From the NCBI RefSeq assembly GCF_037943105.1, contig NZ_CP149803.1:434001-498000 (forward strand): a stretch of 64,000 nucleotides of DNA, in the 5' to 3' direction. Positions within the stretch are counted from its first letter, which is position 1. Each line of letters opens with the position of its first letter. The notes below the pieces were generated by a model that saw only the letters and a program-made list of their open reading frames with translations, searched no databases and was not told the DNA's origin. Positions 21,040 through 29,425 of this stretch are shown piece after piece. A program made the translations under genes and the position numbers. This DNA is from Pseudomonas sp. TMP9 (GTDB taxonomy: Bacteria; Pseudomonadota; Gammaproteobacteria; Pseudomonadales; Pseudomonadaceae).

Positions 21040-21684
21040 TCAGCGGGTGCCGAAGACCACCATGGTTTTGCCTTTGACGTTGACCAGTCCTTGCTCTTCA
21101 AGCGCCTTGAGCACGCGGCCGACCATTTCCCGCGAGCAGCCAACGATGCGGCCGATCTCTTGGCGGGTGATCTTGATTTGCATGCCATCAGGGTGAGTCA
21201 TGGCGTCAGGCTGCTTGCACAGGTCAAGCAAGGTGCGAGCTACGCGGCCGGTGACATCCAGAAAAGCCAGATCACCCACCTTGCGCGTGGTGTTGCGCAG
21301 GCGCTCGGCCATTTGGCTGCCCAAGGCATAAAGGATATCTGGGTCTTGCTGTGTCAGCTCGCGGAACTTGGCGTAGCTCAGCTCCGCCACTTCGCACTCG
21401 GTCTTGGCGCGTACCCACGCGCTGCGTTCTTTTTCGGTGCCGTCCTTTTCGAACAGACCCATTTCACCGAAGAAATCTCCAGCGTTGAGGTAGGCGATGA
21501 TCATCTCTTTGCCATCATCGTCTTCGATCAAAATAGTGACCGAACCCTTAACGATAAAGAACAGCGTTTCACAGCGATCGCCCGCGTAGATGATGGTGCT
21601 TTTGGCGGTGTAGCGGCGGCGGTGGCAATGCGCGAGAAGCTTGTCGAGATTTTTTATTTTAGGTGTGAGGGTAATAGCAACCAT
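21040..21684 (-). CDS. vfr: cAMP-responsive global regulator Vfr (CRP family)
   Basis: 214 residues. The N-terminal cyclic-nucleotide-binding beta-roll includes [14 protein letters not shown] and the cAMP contact region [18 protein letters not shown]. The long dimerisation helix follows. The C-terminal helix-turn-helix is [30 protein letters not shown], which is the CRP recognition-helix type. Vfr activates type III secretion, type IV pili and quorum-sensing genes in P. aeruginosa. Adjacency to trpC is conserved in the genus. The paralogue class (FNR, Anr) is excluded by the absence of N-terminal cysteines for Fe-S. Confidence 0.96.
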   Translation of the reverse strand: MVAITLTPKIKNLDKLLAHCHRRRYTAKSTIIYAGDRCETLFFIVKGSVTILIEDDDGKEMIIAYLNAGDFFGEMGLFEKDGTEKERSAWVRAKTECEVAELSYAKFRELTQQDPDILYALGSQMAERLRNTTRKVGDLAFLDVTGRVARTLLDLCKQPDAMTHPDGMQIKITRQEIGRIVGCSREMVGRVLKALEEQGLVNVKGKTMVVFGTR

Positions 21685-21916
21685 GCCCGAATCCCGAATT
21701 TATAAAAGTGAGCCGTTGTGCGGCTGCGTTCTAATAATAGTTATCAGCACAAGTGTGCCAGTAATCAGGCGTCAGCTTAACAAGCAGACCCATACTCAGT
21801 GCGTATTTGCGACATGGCTAGCATCTAAGCGCCGAACTTAAGCGCCAATGCCGCGTGGTCGCTTGGTAAAAGTGCTGTGCTAAGCTGGCTCCCTTTTTAA
21901 CAGCGGAGCCTGAGTA
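21685..21916. promoter_or_regulatory. Divergent intergenic region vfr / osmC-like
   Basis: 232 bp with promoters expected on both strands. It holds a short inverted repeat GCACA-AG-TGTGC at 21747-21758, but I see no TGTGA-N6-TCACA site of the CRP/Vfr type. No -35/-10 pair is strong enough to name. Confidence 0.35.
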
Positions 21917-22342
21917 ATGAAAGCGCGGATTCAGTGGGCCGGTGAAGCCCTGTTTATCGGTGAGTCGGGCAGCGGTCATGCGGTGGTGATGGATGGCCCG
22001 CCTGAGAGCGGTGGCCGCAACCTCGGTGTGCGCCCAATGGAGATGGTGCTGATCGGTTTAGGCGGTTGCAGTAACTTCGATGTGGTCAGCATTCTGAAAA
22101 AATCCCGCCAGGCGGTAGAAAGTTGTGAAGCCTTCCTCGAGGCTGAGCGCGCCGAAGAAGAGCCCAAGGTCTTCACCAAAATCCACATCCACTTTGTGGT
22201 CAAGGGCCGTGGTTTGAAGGAGGCTCAGGTCAAGCGTGCAGTTGAGCTGTCAGCTGAGAAATACTGCTCGGCGTCGATCATGCTGGGCCGTGGTGGTGTC
22301 GAGATCACGCATGATTACGAGATTATTGAGCTAGGCGAGTAA
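21917..22342 (+). CDS. OsmC family protein (YhfA-like)
   Basis: 141 residues, single OsmC/Ohr-fold domain. The two redox cysteines of the family are at the expected positions: GLGGCSNFDVVSIL (near 52) and EKYCSASIML (near 116). OsmC/Ohr proteins reduce organic hydroperoxides, but this sequence resembles the YhfA branch, for which substrate is not known. In Pseudomonas and enterics yhfA-like genes sit next to crp/vfr, as here (divergent from vfr). Confidence 0.88.
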   Translation: MKARIQWAGEALFIGESGSGHAVVMDGPPESGGRNLGVRPMEMVLIGLGGCSNFDVVSILKKSRQAVESCEAFLEAERAEEEPKVFTKIHIHFVVKGRGLKEAQVKRAVELSAEKYCSASIMLGRGGVEITHDYEIIELGE

Positions 22343-22365
22343 TAGCCGCAGCGATTGCCTTACAT

Positions 22366-22394
22366 GCGAAAGGGCACCGATGTGCCCTTTTTTG
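22366..22394. terminator. Terminator after the OsmC-like gene
   Basis: AAAGGGCACCGATGTGCCCTTT stem-loop followed by a T-run on the plus strand (TTTTTTG). It lies between the convergent osmC-like gene and coq7 and has A-runs on the opposite side, so it can serve both. Confidence 0.85.
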
Positions 22395-22410
22395 TGCCGC
22401 TGATTGTGCG

Positions 22411-23058
22411 CTAGACGCGGTAAGTACTGCTCGTCATCACCTTGGCAAGCAGGCTCATGCCGAACTTGACCGGCGCTGGGAAGCGCACGCCGCCGGCATC
22501 CAGTGCGTTGCAAGCATGCTGTTGCTCATCAACACGCATCTGTTCAAGGATCGCGCGGGTTTTTTGGTCTTCCTGGGGGATTTGCTCTAGGTGCTCATCA
22601 AGGTGCCTGACCACTTGGTCTTCGGTGGCGGCGACAAAACCCAGACTGACTTTGTCGCTGATCAGCCCGGCAGCGGCGCCGAAGCCAAATGACAAACCGT
22701 AAAACAGAGGGTTGAGAATGCTCGGCCGGCTGCCGAGTTGACGAATGCGTTGTTCACACCACGCCAGATGGTCGATCTCTTCATCGGCGGCGTGTTCCAT
22801 CGCTTGGCGCACGCGCGGAAGTTTGGCGGTTAGGGCCTGACCCTGATAAAGCCCCTGAGCGCAGACTTCACCGGTGTGGTTGATGCGCATCAGGCCGGCA
22901 ACATGTTGGGCCTGTTGCTCGTTGAGCTCGGCTTCTGGCTGCACGATGCCCGGCGAAGGTCGGCTCGGCTGGCCACTGAAGGGCAATAAGGTGCGCAAAG
23001 CAGCATCGGCTTGGAGAAGCAGACGATCAACAGGTGAGAAGTGACGTTCGTTGGCCAT
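22411..23058 (-). CDS. coq7: Demethoxyubiquinone hydroxylase Coq7
   Basis: 215 residues. Di-iron monooxygenase for the last hydroxylation in ubiquinone synthesis. Carboxylate and His ligands appear in the two helical repeats: [31 protein letters not shown], then [10 protein letters not shown] and [18 protein letters not shown]-terminal 40 residues are typical of the Pseudomonas form. Peripheral inner-membrane enzyme. Pseudomonads use Coq7 rather than the flavin enzyme UbiF for this step. Confidence 0.96.
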   Translation of the reverse strand: MANERHFSPVDRLLLQADAALRTLLPFSGQPSRPSPGIVQPEAELNEQQAQHVAGLMRINHTGEVCAQGLYQGQALTAKLPRVRQAMEHAADEEIDHLAWCEQRIRQLGSRPSILNPLFYGLSFGFGAAAGLISDKVSLGFVAATEDQVVRHLDEHLEQIPQEDQKTRAILEQMRVDEQQHACNALDAGGVRFPAPVKFGMSLLAKVMTSSTYRV

Positions 23059-23165
23059 TGGGACCTCCGGCGATGACTACAGCCGACAGTTTACTCCAAA
23101 CAATGAGCAGGGTCTGTTGACGTTTCGTCGCAGCAGCTGATCAACAGCGCCGGAGTGAGTGGCAG

Positions 23166-23999
23166 TTAGGGCATTTCACGTAACACGCGAAAGCCCAAGG
23201 CATAGTCCTTATGCTGCGCCTGTTTCATATCGCGTTGGCTGCTGCGCAGGTAGCTGGGGCCGCTGTTCCACGCACCGCCGCGAACCACGCGCGGGCTTTT
23301 GTCGAGCAAGCTGGCGACCTGCTGCTCGCTGCCGTCGTAGGGGCTGGCAAAGCGTGAGGCCGTCCATTCCCAAACATTGCCGGCCGTGTCATGCAGGCCA
23401 AACGCGTTAGCGGCGAACTGGCCTATGCGCTCGCTCTTATTCTGGATCAGGCGTGAAGTGGCGCAGCCGCGACAATGCGCGCGCGGCTGGGTTTCTGGGC
23501 TGTCGAGTTGCTCACCCCACCAGTAGTCACTGGTACTGTCCGCCCGTGCGGCGTATTCCCACTCCGCCTCAGTGGGCAGCCGATAGCGTTGGCCGGTGAC
23601 TGTCGACAGCCACCGGCTGTAGGCCATGGATTGGTGCCAGGACACATGGATCACCGGGCGTTGTGCTGACAAGCCCCAGCCTTCGTTATCTGGCATCGCT
23701 GTAGCAGTGGCTGCGGCGTAATGCTTCCAGTCGGTAACGCTCACTTCATAGCGGCCCATGGCGAAAGGGCGGCTGATTTCGATGGCGGTGAGTGGGCGCT
23801 CGTTATGGTTACCGCGACTGCTGTGATCACCCAGCAGATAGCGTCCGTTAGGCACAACCACCAGTTGCGGCCCTCGTTGGTCGTTGGGCAATGCATCGCT
23901 AAATACGCTGCCCACCTCGAAAGCGTGAGACTGCGTGTTTATCAGCAGGCTAAACATGAGAAGCGCTGCCGTGGTTAAACGACTCACCCCGGCGGCCAT
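23166..23999 (-). CDS. Exported FGE-sulfatase (SUMF1) fold protein lacking catalytic Cys
   Basis: 277 residues with an N-terminal signal peptide (LTTAALLMFSLLINTQSHA, cleavage near 26). The rest is one formylglycine-generating-enzyme fold: VVVPNGRYLLGDHSSRGNHNE, RPVIHVSWHQSMAYSRWLS, RLPTEAEWEYAARA, GLHDTAGNVWEW and RGGAWNSGPSYLRSS. In true FGEs the last segment carries two copper-binding cysteines (GGSW-x-C...SYC-like). Here the positions read GGAWNSGPSYL, so neither is present. The only cysteines are in HCRGCATSR. It is therefore unlikely to make formylglycine and may be structural or ligand-binding. Its start overlaps the HIT gene end by 16 bp. Confidence 0.82.
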   Translation of the reverse strand: MAAGVSRLTTAALLMFSLLINTQSHAFEVGSVFSDALPNDQRGPQLVVVPNGRYLLGDHSSRGNHNERPLTAIEISRPFAMGRYEVSVTDWKHYAAATATAMPDNEGWGLSAQRPVIHVSWHQSMAYSRWLSTVTGQRYRLPTEAEWEYAARADSTSDYWWGEQLDSPETQPRAHCRGCATSRLIQNKSERIGQFAANAFGLHDTAGNVWEWTASRFASPYDGSEQQVASLLDKSPRVVRGGAWNSGPSYLRSSQRDMKQAQHKDYALGFRVLREMP

Positions 24000-24322
24000 G
24001 TCATCTGCCGCTTGGCCATCACATGCATATGGATGTGGTAAACGGTTTGGCCGCCCATCTCATTGCAATTCATCACCACGCGAAAACCGGCTTCACAGCC
24101 TTGCTCGTTGGCGAGGCGCTGGGCAGTGAAGAGGATGTGCCCGGCTAGAGCCGTGTCTTCCACAGTCAGATCATTGAGGGTGCTGATGTGTTTTTTCGGG
24201 ATCACCAGAAAGTGCAGCGGTGCTTGCGGCGCGATATCGTGGAAGGCCAGCACGTGTTCATCTTCATAAAGCTTGCGTGCCGGTATTTCACCAGCGACGA
24301 TCTTGCAAAATAGACAGTCCAT
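23984..24322 (-). CDS. HIT family nucleotide-binding protein (HinT-like)
   Basis: 112 residues. HIT motif HIHMHVMAKRQM at the C-terminus (His-x-His-x-His-x-x) and the N-terminal CLFCKIVAGEIPARKLYEDE, typical of HinT phosphoramidases that hydrolyse AMP-lysine/AMP-amide bonds. Divergent from the AAA ATPase gene with about 55 bp between start codons. Overlaps the downstream FGE-fold gene. Confidence 0.94.
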   Translation of the reverse strand: MDCLFCKIVAGEIPARKLYEDEHVLAFHDIAPQAPLHFLVIPKKHISTLNDLTVEDTALAGHILFTAQRLANEQGCEAGFRVVMNCNEMGGQTVYHIHMHVMAKRQMTWPPG

Positions 24323-24377
24323 GGACAGTCTCCGGGCCTCAAATAATAGGGTCGAGTTTAGTGGACAAGGAGTGCGG

Positions 24378-25856
24378 GTGAAAAACGATATTCATGATTT
24401 GGGTCTGGTGCTTGATTCCAAGACCAAGCTGGTGCTGATCGAATCGTGGGACGAGGCGCGGGTGCTGGAAACGCTGACCAGCCTGGCTGTGCGCCGGGGT
24501 TTGGGCTTGCAGGTGTGGTCGGTGACCGAGGGTTTGCAGCGCTTGGGTTTCTCCTCGCAGGAACCGATTGACAGCGCTACGTTAGAGCCAGAAGCCGCAC
24601 TGCGTCTGATCAAAGCTGACCCGCAGCCGACCCTGTATGTCATGTGCGACCTGCATCCATTTCTGGCGGACAACCCCAGGCTGGTGCGCCTGCTCAAAGA
24701 AATCGCCATGAGTGAGCTGCCCAGCAAGCCGACGCTGGTGCTGGTTTCCCACGCCTGCCTGCTGCCCCCGGAAGTGCAGCGTTATGCCTCGCGTTTCAGC
24801 TTGTCGTTGCCGTCTGAGGAAGCCCTGCTGGCCATTGTCCGCGATGAGGCTGCAGGCTGGAGCGCGCGTAATCGCAATGCGCGGGTGCGCACCGACAACC
24901 GCACCTTGCAGCAGGTGGTGAAGAATCTACGTGGCCTCAGTCATGCCGAAGCGCGGGCGCTGGCGCGCAATGTGATCTGTGATGACGGCGCGATCACGCA
25001 GGAAGACCTGCCGGAGCTGAACAAAACCAAGTTCAAACTACTCGACCTCGATGGCGTGCTGAGCTTCGAGTACGACACCGCCCGCTTTGCTGAAGTCGGC
25101 GGGCTGAGCAACCTCAAACGCTGGCTGGCGGAGCGGCAAAGCATCTTCCTTGAGGGTAAAGGCGTTGATTTGCCCAAGGGTGTGCTGCTGGTGGGCGTGC
25201 AAGGTGGCGGCAAGAGTTTGGCTGCCAAAGCCATTGCCGGGCTGTGGGGGCTGCCCCTGCTGCGCCTGGACTTTGCCTGCTTGTACAACAAATTCTTCGG
25301 TGAAACCGAACGCAACTTGCGTGAAGCGTTAAAGCTGGCTGAACAGATGGCGCCTTGCGTGCTATGGATGGATGAGATCGAAAAAGGCTTGGCCAGCGGC
25401 GACCATGACGGTGGAGTCAGCCAGCGCGTTCTGGGTACTCTGTTAACGTGGATGGCCGAGCGCAAAGCCCCGGTATTCATGGTGGCCACCGCCAACGTCA
25501 TTTCGCGCTTGCCGCCTGAGTTGGTGCGTAAGGGCCGTTTTGATGAGCTGTTCTTCGTCGACCTGCCGGATGCATCGGTGCGCGCTGAAATTTTCCGCAT
25601 TCATCTGCAGCGGCGTGAACTGCAACCGGCAGGGTTCGATTTGTTGCAACTGGCGGCTGCGTGTGAGGGCTTCTCCGGCGCGGAGATTGAGCAGGTGGTG
25701 GTCAGTGCCCTGTATGCCGCGCAAGCCCAACAGCAGCCGGTTAATCAACTGATGTTGCTGCAAAGCATTGAGGGCACAGCGCCGTTGTCGGTGGTAATGG
25801 CTGAAGACTTGTCCGCCTTGCGTGCTTGGGCCGAGGGTCGCACTGTTAATGCGTAA
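24378..25856 (+). CDS. AAA+ ATPase of the Ycf46 type
   Basis: 492 residues from a GTG at 24378 (AAGGAG five bases upstream). In-frame ATGs further upstream run into the HIT gene. The N-terminal ~240 residues form the Ycf46 regulatory domain (WDEARVLETLTSLA, LVLVSHACLLPPEVQRYASRF). The C-terminal AAA module shows Walker A GVQGGGKSLAAKAIAG, Walker B CVLWMDEIEKGLA, sensor-1 VATANVI and arginine-finger region RKGRFDELFFVDLP. The name derives from an algal plastid ORF. The bacterial function is not well established; a role in inorganic-carbon use has been proposed for cyanobacterial members. Confidence 0.88.
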   Translation: MKNDIHDLGLVLDSKTKLVLIESWDEARVLETLTSLAVRRGLGLQVWSVTEGLQRLGFSSQEPIDSATLEPEAALRLIKADPQPTLYVMCDLHPFLADNPRLVRLLKEIAMSELPSKPTLVLVSHACLLPPEVQRYASRFSLSLPSEEALLAIVRDEAAGWSARNRNARVRTDNRTLQQVVKNLRGLSHAEARALARNVICDDGAITQEDLPELNKTKFKLLDLDGVLSFEYDTARFAEVGGLSNLKRWLAERQSIFLEGKGVDLPKGVLLVGVQGGGKSLAAKAIAGLWGLPLLRLDFACLYNKFFGETERNLREALKLAEQMAPCVLWMDEIEKGLASGDHDGGVSQRVLGTLLTWMAERKAPVFMVATANVISRLPPELVRKGRFDELFFVDLPDASVRAEIFRIHLQRRELQPAGFDLLQLAAACEGFSGAEIEQVVVSALYAAQAQQQPVNQLMLLQSIEGTAPLSVVMAEDLSALRAWAEGRTVNA

Positions 25857-25859
25857 TGA

Positions 25860-26651
25860 CTAAACAGGCTTACCGAAGTGGCGATTCAGCCGCGCGCTGA
25901 TTCGCCGTACCAACCAGCGCGGTGCCAGACGCGGGCAAAAGGCGAGCAAGCGATTACGCCAACCGGGGATGATGATCGCGCGGTTTTTCGCCAAGGCCCT
26001 GACGGTAATGAGTGCCACTTCCTCGGCGCTCATCATCAGTTTGCTGCCTTGCAGGGCGTTTACGTCCATATTTGCACGGCGGAAAAAGCCACTGCGGGTT
26101 GGCCCTGGACACAGCACTGAAACACCGACGCCATAGGCTTTAAGTTCTTCGCGCAGGCCTTCGGAGAAATGCAACACGTACGCTTTGCTCGCGTAGTAAT
26201 TGCTCATGCCGGGGCCGGGTTGGAAACCGGCAACGGAGGCGACGTTAAGGATCTGCCCACTGCCTTGGCCAGCCATAACCGTGCCAATGGCGTGACAAAG
26301 GCGGGCAAGCGCCAGCACATTCAGTTCGATCAGCTGTCGTTCGCAAGCCCAGTCCTGGGTCACGTATGCACCTGCGGTGCCGATGCCGGCGTTGTTCACC
26401 AGCAGGTCGATATGCAGGGCGCTTTCCTCCAGCTCATGCAGCAGGCCGCTGAGGCGCAGCGGTTGGCTGAGGTCGCAGGCACGGAACAACACCTCCACTG
26501 AGAAACGCTGAGTCAGCTCGCACGCGATGCTTTCCAGTGCGTCGCGTTGGCGAGCCACCAAAATCAGATTACGACCACGCCGGGCGAGGGCCTCAGCCAG
26601 GGCCAGGCCAATACCACTGGAGGCGCCGGTGATCAGCGCGTAACGGCTCAT
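25860..26651 (-). CDS. SDR family oxidoreductase (classical type)
   Basis: 263 residues. Rossmann start ALITGASSGIGLALAEAL (cofactor TGxxxGxG), NNAG in DLLVNNAGIGTAG, catalytic Ser in LNVASVAGF, and YxxxK in SNYYASKAYVLHFSEGL. The C-terminal extension (PGWRNRLLAFCPRLAPRWLVRRISARLNRHF) is basic and amphipathic, which may bind it to membrane. Substrate unknown. Converges with the AAA gene leaving 3 bp. Confidence 0.92.
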   Translation of the reverse strand: MSRYALITGASSGIGLALAEALARRGRNLILVARQRDALESIACELTQRFSVEVLFRACDLSQPLRLSGLLHELEESALHIDLLVNNAGIGTAGAYVTQDWACERQLIELNVLALARLCHAIGTVMAGQGSGQILNVASVAGFQPGPGMSNYYASKAYVLHFSEGLREELKAYGVGVSVLCPGPTRSGFFRRANMDVNALQGSKLMMSAEEVALITVRALAKNRAIIIPGWRNRLLAFCPRLAPRWLVRRISARLNRHFGKPV

Positions 26652-26702
26652 AGATTCTCCGTGATAGGCCTCAGGTAACCTGTTGCGTGTGTGCTGTTAG
26701 CG

Positions 26703-27647
26703 CTAGGAGCCAGCGTCGGCGAAGCCCATATAAGCAGGCAGTGCAATGGCGGCAATAATGCCAAGTACGATCATCGCAACCCACAGCAGGGCGAGGATTT
26801 TCACCGCGCCGCTATTGGCCGGTGGCGGCGAACCAAAGCGGTTAGCTTCGGTGCTGCCGGGGATGATAAACATCAGCAGCGAGAACACCCCGCCGACAAT
26901 CGGCACCAAGGTCACCAGCAGTAGCCAGCCCGTCCAGCCGATGTCATGCAGGCGCTGTACCCCGAACATGATGCCGACCACGGCCACGGCAATACCGACC
27001 ACCACCATCAGTAAGCCGCCGAGAATCTCTGACACGGCGAAGAAGCCGGCGGCAATTCCAAATAACGGCAAGCAGGCCAGCATCAACACCATCGTCCAGG
27101 CCAGGTAGCGCAAACGGCCGATTCGCCCGTCTGTGGTGAAGGGTTTCAGCTCGCCAAATTCAGGCAGGGTTTCGGCCACCGCTGCTTTAGGTGTGGCGTA
27201 GGGGCTGGCTGCAGCACTAACCATGTTTGGCGCACTCTCGGCGAGCATGGCCTGGCGGGCGATAAATTTATCGATAACAATGCCGCAAGCTGAGCACTCA
27301 ATGGCTTTGGCTTGGTGGTGACTGCACTTTGGGCAGGTCATTTGGGTGTCGCTGACTGGCGCGCTGCCTTCTTCTCGGTGGTCATCGGTTGCCACCAAGC
27401 TCAAGCTGGCTGCCAGGTCATGCTCTTTACGCACGTTGGCGCCGGCATTTTGCAGGGCCTTGAGGTACTGATCGGCCTCGTTTTCACTGAGGTCACGCTT
27501 AATATCGACAGGGCCGCCGCTAAACAACGAATTGATTCGGGTTTGGTCGCTCTTGAACAGGCGCGCGAGGTTTTCTTTGGCCGTGTCCAGGCTGATGTCA
27601 GGCATCAACTCGCCATTGAATACAATCTTGAAGCGGGCTTGGGTCAT
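26703..27647 (-). CDS. Zinc-ribbon plus DUF805 inner-membrane protein
   Basis: 314 residues in three parts. Residues 1-90 are soluble (FKIVFNGELMPDISLDTAKENLARLF), a segment seen in front of other zinc-ribbon proteins. Residues 105-125 hold a zinc ribbon CPKCSHHQAKAIECSACG. Residues 160-275 are DUF805 with three or four hydrophobic helices and the conserved GRIGRLRYLAW and GVQRLHDIGWTGWLLL. A final hydrophobic helix ends AIALPAYMGFADAGS, resembling a type IV pilin N-terminal helix though placed at the C-terminus. No biochemical function is known for DUF805. Confidence 0.8.
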   Translation of the reverse strand: MTQARFKIVFNGELMPDISLDTAKENLARLFKSDQTRINSLFSGGPVDIKRDLSENEADQYLKALQNAGANVRKEHDLAASLSLVATDDHREEGSAPVSDTQMTCPKCSHHQAKAIECSACGIVIDKFIARQAMLAESAPNMVSAAASPYATPKAAVAETLPEFGELKPFTTDGRIGRLRYLAWTMVLMLACLPLFGIAAGFFAVSEILGGLLMVVVGIAVAVVGIMFGVQRLHDIGWTGWLLLVTLVPIVGGVFSLLMFIIPGSTEANRFGSPPPANSGAVKILALLWVAMIVLGIIAAIALPAYMGFADAGS

Positions 27648-27863
27648 GTCGGCGTCCTTGTCGGTGCCTGAGTGGAAGTGCGCTAGAGACTAGCTGCCCG
27701 GCAGGGCAGTAAACAAGCTGCCTGGTTGGCAAATGTGTGTTTGCTTACGCGCTTGAGTATCTAACAGGCACACAAGCCGGTGAATTAAGCCGTTTGTGTG
27801 GCCGTAATTTAGCAACTTAGCCATTACGGCTAATCTGCGTCGAGTAAGCACGGCTGTGGAGTA

Positions 27864-28826
27864 TCAGCGCGCCCAGCGCTGCTGCACGCTATGAGTGTAT
27901 GTGAGGGCCGCGCGGTATTCGTGGTCGAGGCGGGCAATCAATTGGCTAACGCTGGGCAGGTCTTGAATAGTGCCGACCCCTTGGCCAGCCGACCACACGG
28001 TCTTCCAGGCTTTAGCCTCTTCATCCAGGGGTTTAAGTTTCTCGCCGTAGTTGATCTCGCCTTTGTTCTGCAGCTGTTTAAGGTCGTAACCGGCCAGCTC
28101 CAAACTCTGACGCATAAAACTTGCCGGAACGCCGGAGACCGCTGGGGTGTGAATGATATCGGCGGCTTTAGCGTCGAGAATCATCTGCTTGTAGGCAGCT
28201 GAAGCGGCGTTTTCTTGGGTGGCGATCAGGCGGGTGCCCAGGTAGGCGAGATCGGCACCAAGCAGTTGGGCGGCCAGCACTTCGTGCCCCTGATTCAGGC
28301 AGCCGGCCAGCAGCAGCGTTTTATCGAAGAACTGGCGGATCTCGGCAATCAGTGCGAAGGGGCTCAATGTCCCCGCGTGCCCACCCGCCCCGGCGGCTAC
28401 TGCGATCAAACCATCGACGCCGGCTTCGGCCGCTTTTTCGGCATGCCGGCGCGTGGTGACATCGTGGAACACTAAGCCGCCATAGCTGTGTACGGCATCC
28501 ACTACGTCCTTCACCGCGCCGAGGCTGGTGATGATGATGGGCACTTGCTGTTCGACGCAGATCGCCAAGTCCGCCTGCAGGCGTGGGTTGCTCGCATGCA
28601 CGATTAGGTTGACGGCATAAGGCGCTGCATCAGTGTTCAAGCCTGCTTTGATTTCCTCCAACCATGCCTTAAAGGCGCTGCTCTCGCGCTGGTTTAGAGC
28701 GGGGAAACTGCCAACAATGCCGTTGTTGCAGCAGGCCAGCACCAGTTCTGGGTTGGACACCAGAAACATCGGAGCGGCGACAATGGGCAGACGTAGGCGT
28801 TGTTCGAGCAATGCAGGCAGGGACAT
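27864..28826 (-). CDS. Nitronate monooxygenase-like FMN oxidoreductase
   Basis: 320 residues from MSLPALLEQRLRLP; the in-frame extension to 28982 runs into the hemJ side and has no family match. TIM barrel of the 2-nitropropane dioxygenase family: PIVAAPMFLVSNPELV, GLIAVAAGAGGHAG, LLLAGCLNQGHEVLAAQLLGADLAYLGTRL. The GGHAG His/Gly region contacts FMN. The substrate could be a nitronate, or an NADH:quinone reaction as in PA1024-type relatives; not resolvable by reading. Confidence 0.88.
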   Translation of the reverse strand: MSLPALLEQRLRLPIVAAPMFLVSNPELVLACCNNGIVGSFPALNQRESSAFKAWLEEIKAGLNTDAAPYAVNLIVHASNPRLQADLAICVEQQVPIIITSLGAVKDVVDAVHSYGGLVFHDVTTRRHAEKAAEAGVDGLIAVAAGAGGHAGTLSPFALIAEIRQFFDKTLLLAGCLNQGHEVLAAQLLGADLAYLGTRLIATQENAASAAYKQMILDAKAADIIHTPAVSGVPASFMRQSLELAGYDLKQLQNKGEINYGEKLKPLDEEAKAWKTVWSAGQGVGTIQDLPSVSQLIARLDHEYRAALTYTHSVQQRWAR

Positions 28827-28851
28827 ACGGCGATCCTTTTGTTTAAGCGGG

Positions 28852-29280
28852 TTAGAAGGGGCGAACCACAACCAAGATGACGATGCCGAGCAACGCCAGC
28901 ACAGGCGCTTCATTGAACCAGCGGTAGAACACATGGCCGCGTTGGTTTTCGCCACGAGCAAAGGCTTTGAGCTGAGCGCCACACATAAACTGGTAGACCA
29001 CCAACAGCGCGACCAAGCTCAGCTTGGCGTGCATCCAGCCCTGGCTGAAGTAGTAGCTGGCATTGAGGCTGATCAACCATAGGCCCAGACCGATGGTTGC
29101 AATCATTGAAGGCCACATAATCCCGCGATAGAGCTTGCGCTCCATGATGCAGAAACGCTCATGGCTGGCTTCGTCGGTGCTCATGGCGTGGTAGACGAAC
29201 AGGCGCGGCAGGTAAAAAAGGCCGGCGAACCAACAGACCATGGCGATAATGTGCAGGGCTTTGAGCCATAGATAGAGCAT
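28852..29280 (-). CDS. hemJ: Protoporphyrinogen IX oxidase HemJ (CopD-like)
   Basis: 142 residues, four transmembrane helices. Conserved His in [28 protein letters not shown] and Lys/His in [10 protein letters not shown] match HemJ. It oxidises protoporphyrinogen IX to protoporphyrin IX in bacteria without HemG/HemY. Adjacent to argC, as in other Pseudomonas. Divergent from argC across 145 bp. Confidence 0.9.
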   Translation of the reverse strand: MLYLWLKALHIIAMVCWFAGLFYLPRLFVYHAMSTDEASHERFCIMERKLYRGIMWPSMIATIGLGLWLISLNASYYFSQGWMHAKLSLVALLVVYQFMCGAQLKAFARGENQRGHVFYRWFNEAPVLALLGIVILVVVRPF

Positions 29281-29425
29281 TGTCCAACCTCATGCAGGAA
29301 AGTGCCCCGATAGTAGTGGGCATGGCCTGCCCCGTCATCACTGGCGGCGTTCAAGTGTTGGCCCGTGGCCGAAGCGGCCGTATCATCGGCAGCTTTCCAT
29401 TGCTGGTATTACAAAGGGGCAAATG
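29281..29425. promoter_or_regulatory. Divergent intergenic region hemJ / argC
   Basis: 145 bp that must hold both start sites. A GGCCGAAGCGGCC inverted repeat lies near 29367-29379. No arginine-operator or -35/-10 pair that I can support. Confidence 0.35.

Noticed and set aside
21747..21758. GCACAAGTGTGC inverted repeat as a Vfr/CRP operator between vfr and the OsmC gene
   Set aside because: CRP-type sites need TGTGA-N6-TCACA; the 2-bp spacing and half-sites do not match.
27648..27863. GCCGTAAT...ATTACGGC repeat (about 27802-27832) as a terminator
   Set aside because: A 14-nt loop and no T-run on either strand; left as featureless intergenic DNA. The rest of this 216-bp gap shows nothing that I recognise.
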